Positions 4,942 through 10,870 of a DNA stretch of 10,870 nucleotides are shown here, piece by piece. The stretch covers positions 1 through 10,870 of the forward strand of contig JAICLN010000106.1 in assembly GCA_025925615.1 (NCBI GenBank), read 5' to 3'. The notes beneath the pieces were generated by a model. That model worked only from the letters and a program-made list of their open reading frames with translations. It had not been told where the DNA came from and made no database searches. Every line of letters begins with the position of its first letter. The first letter of the stretch is position 1. The DNA comes from Actinomycetospora sp. Its GTDB lineage: Bacteria > Actinomycetota > Actinomycetes > Mycobacteriales > Pseudonocardiaceae. The translations under genes and the position numbers were made by a program.

Positions 4942-6162
4942 GTGATCGACACCAACCAGACCATGTCCTTCGATCGGATGCGCAGCATGCTCGTCCGGGC
5001 CGCGGAGGTCAGGGACAGCGAGCAGCAGCAGATTTTCGACTCGCTGGACGAGATCCACGGTCGGCTGGCCGCGCTCGACGCCCTCGGTGCCATGCGCAAG
5101 CGGCTCGCGGACGTGCCGGACCGCACCGAGATGAGCGTGCTCGCGGAGCGGCTCGACGAGACCGTCGCGAAGCTCGACGCCCAGGACTCGGCGGTGTCGT
5201 CGCTGGCCCGCCTCGTCGAGGGCCTCGTCGACCGGGTCGCCGACCGCCTGGCCACGCCGATCGCCGCGCTCGACGGCCGCCTCGACGGTGTCACGGGGCG
5301 CTTCGAGGGTGTCGCGGGCCGGATGGACGGCCTCGAGGACCGCATCTCCGGGCTGCACAAGCACCTCGACGACCTCGACAACCGGCTCGACCGCCACGAG
5401 ATGCGCCTCGATCAGCTCCCCGCCGCCGTCACCGGCCCGCTCCGGGAGCGCCTGGACGCCGTCGAGTCCTCCCTCCGCGGCCAGGTCGACGAGACCTCGC
5501 GGGCCCTGACCGAGACGTCGCGGGCGCTCTCCGAGGAGATCTCGGGCTCGCGGGAGGCGGCCCGGACCGACGCGGAGTCCGCGCGCGGCCAGTCCGACGA
5601 GCAGGCCCGCGACCTCACCGGCCGTCTGGAGGCGCTGACCTCGCGCCTCGACGGTGTCGGCACCCGGGTCGAGGGCGTCGAGCACACGCTGTCGAGCCGC
5701 GTGGCGAACGTGGAGAGTGCCGTCGCCGCCTCGATCGAGGGCCTCGACACCGCGCTCTCGGGCAAGGTCGACGGCGTCGAGCGCAGCGTCACCGGGCTCT
5801 CCGCCCGCGTCGACGGCGTCGAGTCGACCCTGACCGACCGGGTCTCCTCGGTGGCGTCCTCGCTCGAGGCGTCGCTCGACAAGCTCGACGGGACCCTGGT
5901 GAACCGGCCCGACCACGAGGCCGTCGTCGCCCTGGTGAACCGCTCCAACGAGGAGTCGGAGCACCGCCAGGCGGGCCAGCTCGACGAGGCGCTGTCCACC
6001 TTCGCCGAGATCATCCTCGGTTCCGGTGGCCAGCAGCAGGCCCCGCCGCCGCGCCCGGCCGCCCGCCGCGGCTCCCGCAAGCCCGCGCTGACCTCCGGCC
6101 CCAGCCTCAACGGCCACGGGCACGGCGACGACGCCCCCGACGAGGAGGGCGCGGAGGCCTGA
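4942..6162 (+). CDS. Long coiled-coil protein of unknown function
   Basis: A 406-residue protein built almost entirely of amphipathic helix. Residues about 15-320 show repeating LDxxxxRLDG / VDGVExxLxxRV patterns, for example DGRLDGVTGRFEGVAGRMDG at 111-130 and KVDGVERSVTGLSARVDGVE at 275-294. Similar repeats cause weak hits to tropomyosin, apolipoprotein and SMC-like families. There is no signal peptide, membrane segment or ATPase motif. The tail (from about 364) is disordered: Gln/Pro-rich, then a basic RPAARRGSRK patch (371-380), then an acidic HGHGDDAPDEEG end. GTG 4942 is the preferred start because a purine-rich AGAGAG lies upstream; ATG 4963 lacks one. A scaffold or polarity role would fit the shape but is only a guess. 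It is followed by a strong terminator, so it is probably a single-gene unit or the end of one. Confidence 0.85.
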   Translation: MIDTNQTMSFDRMRSMLVRAAEVRDSEQQQIFDSLDEIHGRLAALDALGAMRKRLADVPDRTEMSVLAERLDETVAKLDAQDSAVSSLARLVEGLVDRVADRLATPIAALDGRLDGVTGRFEGVAGRMDGLEDRISGLHKHLDDLDNRLDRHEMRLDQLPAAVTGPLRERLDAVESSLRGQVDETSRALTETSRALSEEISGSREAARTDAESARGQSDEQARDLTGRLEALTSRLDGVGTRVEGVEHTLSSRVANVESAVAASIEGLDTALSGKVDGVERSVTGLSARVDGVESTLTDRVSSVASSLEASLDKLDGTLVNRPDHEAVVALVNRSNEESEHRQAGQLDEALSTFAEIILGSGGQQQAPPPRPAARRGSRKPALTSGPSLNGHGHGDDAPDEEGAEA

Positions 6163-6176
6163 GCCTCCACCCGGCA

Positions 6177-6220
6177 CGACGCGGGCCCGTCCACCGACCG
6201 GGGTGGGCGGGCCCTCGTCG
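6177..6220 (+). terminator. Strong terminator hairpin after the coiled-coil gene
   Basis: GGGCCCGTCCACC (6183-6195) pairs with GGTGGGCGGGCCC (6202-6214), with one G-U wobble and a 6-base loop. It is extended by CGACG (6177-6181) with CGTCG (6216-6220) across one mismatch. It begins 15 bases past the stop and lies between this gene and the start of the carboxypeptidase gene. Confidence 0.8.
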
Positions 6221-6232
6221 CGCCGGCGCGAC

Positions 6233-6238
6233 TAATCT
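6233..6238 (+). promoter_or_regulatory. Candidate -10 element of the D-Ala-D-Ala carboxypeptidase gene
   Basis: TAATCT (TANNNT) ends 9 bases before the ATG at 6248, and no Shine-Dalgarno sequence lies between them. The spacing fits a transcript beginning at or within a few bases of the start codon, i.e. a leaderless mRNA, which is common in actinobacteria. No convincing -35 was seen. Confidence 0.45.
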
Positions 6239-6247
6239 CGGCGTCCG

Positions 6248-7477
6248 ATGCCCGCAGCGCTGCGCCTCCCGTTCGCCGTCGCCGTCAGCACCGTGCTGCT
6301 GTTCCTGGGCGCGGTCACCGGCGCGGCGACCGCGTCGGCGAGCCCCGGGCTCCCGGCCCAGCAGTCGTGCGGCGGCGTCACCGCGCCCGCGCCGCCCGTC
6401 GACGAGTCGGAGGCCCCGCGCCCCGGCCAGTCCGCGCCGGCGCCGCTGCCCGTCCCCGACCCCCCCGTCGGCGGCGACGCCATGGGCACCTGCGGCACCG
6501 TCGCCCCGAGCGGCGCCCCGGCACCCCCCGCGATCGGGGTGCAGTCCTACGTCCTCGCCGACCTCGACTCCGGCGCCGTGCTGGCCGCGCGGGCCCCCCA
6601 CGCCCGACTGCGGCCCGCCTCGCTGCTCAAGACGCTGACGGGCCTGCTGGTCGCCCAGGACGTGCCGATGGACGAGCGGATCGTCGGCACCCAGGAGGAC
6701 GCGGACCAGGAGGGCACGCGGGTCGGGATCGGGCCGGGCGGGCAGTACACCGTCCGCCAGCTGCTCGACGGCATGCTCATGGCCTCGGGCAACGACATCG
6801 CGCACGCCCTCTCGCTGCGCCTCACCGGCTCGATCCCCGCGACCGTCGACCTGATGAACCGCACCGCCGCCCAGATCGGCGCCCACGACACCCGTGCCGC
6901 CACCCCGTCGGGCCTCGACGGGCCGGGCCAGTCGTCCTCGGCCTACGACCTCGCGAGCATCTTCCGGCTCGGTATGCAGCACGAGCCGTTCGCGACGGCG
7001 GTGGGCACGACGCAGATCACGCTGCCGGGGTGGGGCCCGAACCCGCCGTTCGCGGTCGACAACGACAACAAGATCCTCGGGCGGTACCCGGGCGCGCTCG
7101 GCGGCAAGACCGGCTTCACCGACGACGCCCGCCACACCTACATCGGGTCGGCCCAGCGGGACGGACGTCGCCTCGTCGTCGTCCTCATGCACGGCGAGCA
7201 GACCCCCGTGCCGATGTACCAGCAGGGCATCGAACTGCTCGACTACGGGTTCTCGCTCCCGCGCGGTGCGGCCGTCGGGCAGCTCACGGCGCCGCCGCCG
7301 GGCACGACCCTCGGCGAGACGGCCGCGACGCCCTCGCCGGCGGGGGCGGCCGCGTCCGACGACGGCACCGCCTCCCCCACCAGCGGCTCCAGCAACTGGG
7401 AGACCCCGCTCGCGATCGGCGCGGTGGTGCTCCTCGGGCTCATCGTGCTCGCGGCCCGCCTCCGCCACCGGCGCTAG
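6248..7477 (+). CDS. D-alanyl-D-alanine carboxypeptidase (PBP5/DacC-like, serine type), membrane-anchored
   Basis: Trims the terminal D-Ala from peptidoglycan stem peptides outside the membrane, limiting cross-linking. The 409-residue protein has a signal peptide (1-31, cleavage near TASA) and a Pro/Ala-rich linker with two cysteines (C41, C82). The penicillin-binding catalytic domain follows (about 95-340) with all three motifs: SLLK with S125 and K128, SGN at 180-182, and KTG at 287-289. A Pro/Thr/Ser-rich stalk (348-382) leads to a transmembrane segment (about 388-404) and a basic end RLRHRR, which here replaces the amphipathic helix of enterobacterial PBP5. ATG 6248 is the start that keeps the signal peptide. 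It converges with the YihY-family gene, with only four bases between the stop codons. A D,D-endopeptidase activity cannot be excluded. Confidence 0.92.
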   Translation: MPAALRLPFAVAVSTVLLFLGAVTGAATASASPGLPAQQSCGGVTAPAPPVDESEAPRPGQSAPAPLPVPDPPVGGDAMGTCGTVAPSGAPAPPAIGVQSYVLADLDSGAVLAARAPHARLRPASLLKTLTGLLVAQDVPMDERIVGTQEDADQEGTRVGIGPGGQYTVRQLLDGMLMASGNDIAHALSLRLTGSIPATVDLMNRTAAQIGAHDTRAATPSGLDGPGQSSSAYDLASIFRLGMQHEPFATAVGTTQITLPGWGPNPPFAVDNDNKILGRYPGALGGKTGFTDDARHTYIGSAQRDGRRLVVVLMHGEQTPVPMYQQGIELLDYGFSLPRGAAVGQLTAPPPGTTLGETAATPSPAGAAASDDGTASPTSGSSNWETPLAIGAVVLLGLIVLAARLRHRR

Positions 7478-7481
7478 GACC

Positions 7482-8561
7482 TCACCGCCGGCGGCGCATC
7501 CCGTTGACGCCCAGGATGCTGCCGACGACGCCGAGCACGGCTCCGGCGCCGAGCAGACCGGCCGTCGCACCCGCCCCGGGCGCCCGCCCCACGGTCACCG
7601 CGGGCCGGACGATGACCGGCGCGGGCTCGGGGATCTCCTCGCGCTCGTTCTCCTTGAGCGTGGCCGCCCAGGCGGTGACGAAGAGGATGAACCGCGAGAC
7701 GAAGTTGGCGAACACCAGCAGACCGATGATCGGCCCGAACGCGGCCCCGGCGGGCGAGTTCGTCACGCTCGAGATGTAGACCGTCATGACCTGCTGGAGG
7801 ATCACGAACCCGACCGAGGCCAGGATCGCGGCCCGCCCCGCCGAGCGCAGCGTCACCGGCTCGCGCGGCAGCCGGGCGATCACCCAGACGAAGACCAGCC
7901 AGTTCGCGGCCAGGGTGATGGCGATGCCCGCGATCGTGAGCAGCACCTGGACCCACACCTGGCCCTCGAGCCCGAGGAAGCGTGCGATGGCGTGGGAGGC
8001 CCCGGTGGCGACGGCGGTGACCGCGAACGACAGCGCGAGCGCGACACCCAGGCCGATCATGGCGACCAGGTCACCGGCGTAGCGCTTGACGACCGTCGGC
8101 GGGTCGTCGCGCTGGTCCCACTGCTCGGAGAGCGCCTCGCGCAGGTTCCCCATCCAGCCGAGCCCGGAGTAGAGCGCGCCGAGCAGCCCGATGATGCCGA
8201 CGGCGCTGCGTTGCTGGATCGCCTGCTGGATGACCTTGTTCAGCAGGTCACCGAGCCCGGGCGGCGCGGCGGCGGTGATGCCGGCCTGGATCTGGTCGAG
8301 CAGGTCCTGGTTGTTGGCCAGGACGAACGCTGCCGCCGCGAAGGCGATCATGAGCAGCGGCACCAGCGCGAGGATGGAGAAGTAGGTGATGGCCGCGGCG
8401 TAGTGGTCGCCGTGCTTCTCGGTGTAGCGCCCCCCGGCCCGGGCCAGGTGGTCGAGCCACGGGTAGCGCGCCTTGATCTGCTCGAACGTGGACGGCTCGG
8501 CGGCCGTCGTGCCGTCGGCCGTGCTGCCGGCGGTGCTGCTGCCGGCGGTGCTGGTGGTCAT
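7482..8561 (-). CDS. YihY/BrkB-family inner membrane protein
   Basis: A 359-residue polytopic membrane protein of the YihY/UPF0761 (BrkB, formerly mis-called RNase BN) family, whose transport or envelope role is not settled. Hydrophobic segments lie near 57-82, 119-137, 163-187, 203-228, 243-264 and 272-301. Family-typical strings are AAAITYFSILALVPLL (55-70), YSGLGWMGNLREALSEQW (131-148) and FGPIIGLLVFANFVSRFILF (275-294). A Ser/Thr/Ala-rich N-terminus precedes the core. A further Gly/Ala-rich hydrophobic segment (about 333-353) ends in RRRR, so the C-terminus may cross the membrane again. ATG 8561 is preferred, behind GAGAGGGGTGAG. An in-frame GTG at 8663 would overlap the monooxygenase gene by 17 bases and has no family support. 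It lies 85 bases downstream of the monooxygenase gene on the same strand, so co-transcription is possible. Confidence 0.88.
   Translation of the reverse strand: MTTSTAGSSTAGSTADGTTAAEPSTFEQIKARYPWLDHLARAGGRYTEKHGDHYAAAITYFSILALVPLLMIAFAAAAFVLANNQDLLDQIQAGITAAAPPGLGDLLNKVIQQAIQQRSAVGIIGLLGALYSGLGWMGNLREALSEQWDQRDDPPTVVKRYAGDLVAMIGLGVALALSFAVTAVATGASHAIARFLGLEGQVWVQVLLTIAGIAITLAANWLVFVWVIARLPREPVTLRSAGRAAILASVGFVILQQVMTVYISSVTNSPAGAAFGPIIGLLVFANFVSRFILFVTAWAATLKENEREEIPEPAPVIVRPAVTVGRAPGAGATAGLLGAGAVLGVVGSILGVNGMRRRR
8524..8553. repeat. Tandem 15-bp direct repeat in the start of the YihY-family gene
   Basis: CTGCCGGCGGTGCTG occurs twice without a gap (8524-8538, 8539-8553). In the minus-strand gene it encodes the repeated five-residue unit STAGS in the low-complexity N-terminus. 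As whole codons are repeated, copy-number change would keep the frame. Confidence 0.8.
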
Positions 8562-8646
8562 GGCGCGCTCACCCCTCTCGCTGCCCCCGGACGCTCCCGG
8601 CGGCGCTGGTCCCCGACGAGCTACCACTACCCACGGATACGAGAGG

Positions 8647-10116
8647 TCACGCCGAGTTGACACCTGCGCTGCGGTAGGGCGCCGGGTCGAAGCAGGCGTT
8701 GCGCTCGCGGAAGGAGCGGGCCGACCCGGGCCAGAGCAGGGTCAGCCGTCCGCTCGTCTCGTCGACGTACCAGCTGCGGCACCCGCCCGAGAGCCACACG
8801 GTGTCCCGCGCGGCCGCGTCGACGTCACGGACGTAGTCCCGCTCGGCGGCCGCCGACACCTCCAGGGGTCCTCCGGCGCGGGCGAGGTGGTCCAGCGCGC
8901 CGAGGACGTACTCGATCTGCGTCTCGATCATGTAGATCGCGGAGTTGTGCCCGAGGCTCGCGTTGGGGCCGTCGAGCACGAACATGTTGGGGAACCCGTG
9001 CACGCTCGTCGACGCGTAGGCGGTCATCCCGTCCGCCCAGTGCTCGGCGAGGGTGCCGCGCCGGCCGTGCACCCGCGGCGCGTAGGGCTGGCGCGCGGCG
9101 TGGAAACCGGTGGCCAGCACCAGCGCGTCGAGGCGGTACCGCGCGCCGGAGGCCGCCACCGCGGTGTGCCCGTCGACCCGGGCGAGTGCCGAGTCCTCGA
9201 GGACGACGTCATCCCGGGCCAGCGCCGGGTAGAGCTCGTCGGAGAGCACGATGCGCTTGCACCCGATCTCGTAGCCGGGGGCGAGACGGGCGCGCAGGTC
9301 CGGGTCGTCGACCTGGGCGTCCAGGTGTCGTCGGGCCCGGTCGCGCAGCTCGTCGATCGCCGGGCGCACCCGCCGTCGGGCGTCGACGGCGCGCTCGGCG
9401 TCGTCGAAGATCTCCTCGCGGAGCGCGCGGGCGGCCTCGGGGTGGTCGGCGAGACGCCGGCGCTCGCCGGGCGAGTACGGGCGGTCCCCGCGCGGCACCA
9501 CCCACGTCGGGGTGCGCTGGAAGACCACGAGCTCCGACGCCCGCTCGGCCAGCCGCGGGACGACCTGGGCGGCCGACGCGCCCGTCCCCACGACGCCGAC
9601 GCGGACGCCGTCGAGCGCGACGTCGTCGTCCCAGCGGGAGGTGTGCATGACCGAGCCGGGGAACGCCGCGAGGCCCTCGACGTCGGGGATGCGCGGCTCG
9701 GTGAGGCGGCCTGCCGCGAGGACGAGCACGCGCACCCACCAGGTGCCCGCCGCCGTCGTGACCTCCCAGCGGCCCTCCGGGGCGGACCAGCGGGCGCGCC
9801 ACATCTCGGCGCCGTAGCGCACGTGGGGCTCGACGCCTTCGTCGACGGCGGCGCGCCGCAGGTAGTCGTGGATCTCCTCGCCGGGGGCGAAGACGCGCGA
9901 CCAGTCCGGCGCCGGACGGAACGAGTACGAGTACAGGTGCGACGGGACGTCGCACGAGACGCCCGGGTAGCGGTTGTCGCGCCAGGTCCCGCCGACGTCG
10001 TCGGCCCGCTCGAGCACCACGAAGTCGCCGAAGCCCCGTCGGGCCAGGCGGATCGCGAGGCCGAGCCCGGCGAAGCCCGCGCCCACGATCGCGACGTCGG
10101 CCTTCCGAACGGTCAC
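8647..10116 (-). CDS. Class B flavoprotein monooxygenase (Baeyer-Villiger type)
   Basis: Predicted FAD- and NADPH-dependent oxygenase converting ketones to esters or lactones, or oxidising a soft heteroatom. It has 489 residues. It shows the FAD Rossmann motif GAGFAG (12-17), GGTWRDNRYPG (42-52), and CDVPSHLYSYSF (55-66), as in characterised Baeyer-Villiger enzymes. The BVMO fingerprint FxGxxxHxxxW is present as FPGSVMHTSRW (152-162). The NADPH Rossmann motif is GTGASA (177-182), and LATGF is at 334-338. The start is GTG 10116. Its GTGA overlaps the stop of the FbiC/CofH-like gene by 4 bases, indicating translational coupling. The product is somewhat shorter than cyclohexanone-type enzymes (about 540) and closer to the shorter flavin monooxygenases found widely in actinomycetes. 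The substrate is unknown. Confidence 0.9.
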   Translation of the reverse strand: MTVRKADVAIVGAGFAGLGLAIRLARRGFGDFVVLERADDVGGTWRDNRYPGVSCDVPSHLYSYSFRPAPDWSRVFAPGEEIHDYLRRAAVDEGVEPHVRYGAEMWRARWSAPEGRWEVTTAAGTWWVRVLVLAAGRLTEPRIPDVEGLAAFPGSVMHTSRWDDDVALDGVRVGVVGTGASAAQVVPRLAERASELVVFQRTPTWVVPRGDRPYSPGERRRLADHPEAARALREEIFDDAERAVDARRRVRPAIDELRDRARRHLDAQVDDPDLRARLAPGYEIGCKRIVLSDELYPALARDDVVLEDSALARVDGHTAVAASGARYRLDALVLATGFHAARQPYAPRVHGRRGTLAEHWADGMTAYASTSVHGFPNMFVLDGPNASLGHNSAIYMIETQIEYVLGALDHLARAGGPLEVSAAAERDYVRDVDAAARDTVWLSGGCRSWYVDETSGRLTLLWPGSARSFRERNACFDPAPYRSAGVNSA

Positions 10117-10870
10117 GTCGCCCGGCCCACCGTGGCGCGCTCGGCCGGGACCTCGTCGTAGAGCGTGGTGCGCTGGCGCACCGGGCGGTCGAGCTCCCGG
10201 GCGATCGCCGCGACGTCGTCGGTGGTGAGCACGCGCCCGGCCTCGGCGCCGGCGGCGGGGTCGAGCGTGCCGTCGAGCAGGAGCCCGCCGAGGTCGTCGG
10301 CGCCGCCACGGAGCACGTCGAGCACGACGGCCCGGTCGAGCTTGGGCCAGGCGGCCTGGACGTGGTCGATCCGGCCGTGCAGCAGGAGGCGGGCGACGGC
10401 GTGCAACGCGCGGGTCTCGCGCGGCGCGGCGCCGCGGACCCGGCCCACGAGCTGGTCGGGGACGTCGACCAGCGGCATCGCGATGAGCTCGGTGAACCCG
10501 CCGGTGCGGTCCTGGAGCGCCGCGAGGGCCCGCAGGTGCGTCACCTGCTGGGCCGGGGTCTCGACGTGGCCGTAGACGATCGTCGCCGTCGAGCGCAGCC
10601 CGACCTCGTGCGCCGTCGTCACCAGCTCGATCCACCGGGCCGCCGTGATGTCGGTCCCGCCGGTGAGCAGGCGGCGGATGTCGTCGTCGAGGATGCGGGC
10701 CGCGGTGCCCGGGACCGACCCGAGGCCGGCCGCGCGGGCCGCCGTCAGGAACTCCCGGGGCGAGCACCCGGCCCGGTCGGCCGCCCGGGCCACCTCGGCC
10801 GGGCGGAACGCGTGCAGGTGCAGCGGCGCTCGGGTGGTGATCCGGCGGACCAGCTCGAGCGGGGCGTCGG
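10113..10870 (-). CDS. FO synthase-like radical SAM protein (FbiC/CofH C-terminal part), 5' end beyond window
   Basis: About 251 C-terminal residues are present, starting in frame at the right edge with LELVRRITTRAPLHLHAF. The family joins tyrosine-derived hydroxybenzyl to 5-amino-6-ribitylaminouracil in making FO, the F420 chromophore. Family strings are SVPGTAARILDDDIRRLLT, IELVTTAHEVGLRSTATIVYGHVETP, LQDRTGGFTE, HAVARLLLHGRIDHVQAAW, GGADDLGG and RQRTTLY. The ALHAVARLLLHGRI and RQRTT strings point to FbiC/CofH and not to the menaquinone enzymes MqnC/MqnE. The Cys motif for the iron-sulfur cluster lies outside the window, so fusion to a CofG half cannot be judged. It diverges from standard FbiC: where that has F-V-H-Q and a SPLY segment, this has MPLVDVPDQL. 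It may be a specialised paralog. It is coupled to the monooxygenase by a 4-base overlap. Confidence 0.82.
   Translation of the reverse strand, partial: DAPLELVRRITTRAPLHLHAFRPAEVARAADRAGCSPREFLTAARAAGLGSVPGTAARILDDDIRRLLTGGTDITAARWIELVTTAHEVGLRSTATIVYGHVETPAQQVTHLRALAALQDRTGGFTELIAMPLVDVPDQLVGRVRGAAPRETRALHAVARLLLHGRIDHVQAAWPKLDRAVVLDVLRGGADDLGGLLLDGTLDPAAGAEAGRVLTTDDVAAIARELDRPVRQRTTLYDEVPAERATVGRAT

Noticed and set aside
8645..8652. TTGACA-like -35 on the plus strand near the monooxygenase stop
   Set aside because: It is on the wrong strand for the adjacent genes and no suitable -10 or plus-strand gene follows.
8473..10161. 562-residue plus-strand open frame
   Set aside because: It is antisense to the monooxygenase, Arg/Gly/Pro-rich, and has no recognisable domain. 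Long antisense frames are expected in DNA of this GC content.
1..10870. CRISPR array, tRNA, rRNA, insertion sequence or prophage genes
   Set aside because: No regularly spaced repeats, cloverleaf, ribosomal sequence, transposase or integrase motif was seen on either strand.

Overview
The window is very GC-rich DNA with GTG starts, Sec-type secreted proteins, an FO-synthase-like gene and a haloalkane dehalogenase. This suggests a filamentous actinomycete, perhaps of the Pseudonocardia/Actinomycetospora type. The genus is an inference from gene style and was not tested.

Layout. (1) At 1-2112, four small paralogous secreted proteins lie in tandem on the minus strand. They form two subtypes ordered A-B-B-A. 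Each has its own upstream region, and strong hairpins separate most of them. Three carry the same upstream promoter signature on the minus strand, CGTGAC-N16/17-CGTTGR, and the fourth has a weaker version. This resembles the Streptomyces sigma-BldN promoter, which in that genus drives chaplin and rodlin genes. (2) At 2274-3236 (minus) is a complete haloalkane dehalogenase with an intact triad. It is divergent from (3) 3372-4784 (plus), an uncharacterised acidic protein made of two copies of one domain. (4) At 4942-6162 (plus) is a long coiled-coil protein, followed by a strong terminator. (5) At 6248-7477 (plus) is a secreted, membrane-anchored D-Ala-D-Ala carboxypeptidase that appears to be leaderless. 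(6) Converging on it from the minus strand are a YihY/BrkB-family membrane protein (7482-8561), a class B (Baeyer-Villiger type) flavin monooxygenase (8647-10116) and the C-terminal part of an FbiC/CofH-like radical SAM protein that runs off the right edge. The last two overlap by a GTGA and are probably translationally coupled.

The most interesting region is the left 2.2 kb. It looks like a set of surface or aerial-hypha structural proteins, not classical chaplins, under a shared developmental ECF sigma-factor promoter. The functional reading is inference; the paralogy, the cysteine pattern and the shared promoter spacing are visible in the sequence. No tRNA, rRNA, CRISPR array or insertion sequence was seen.
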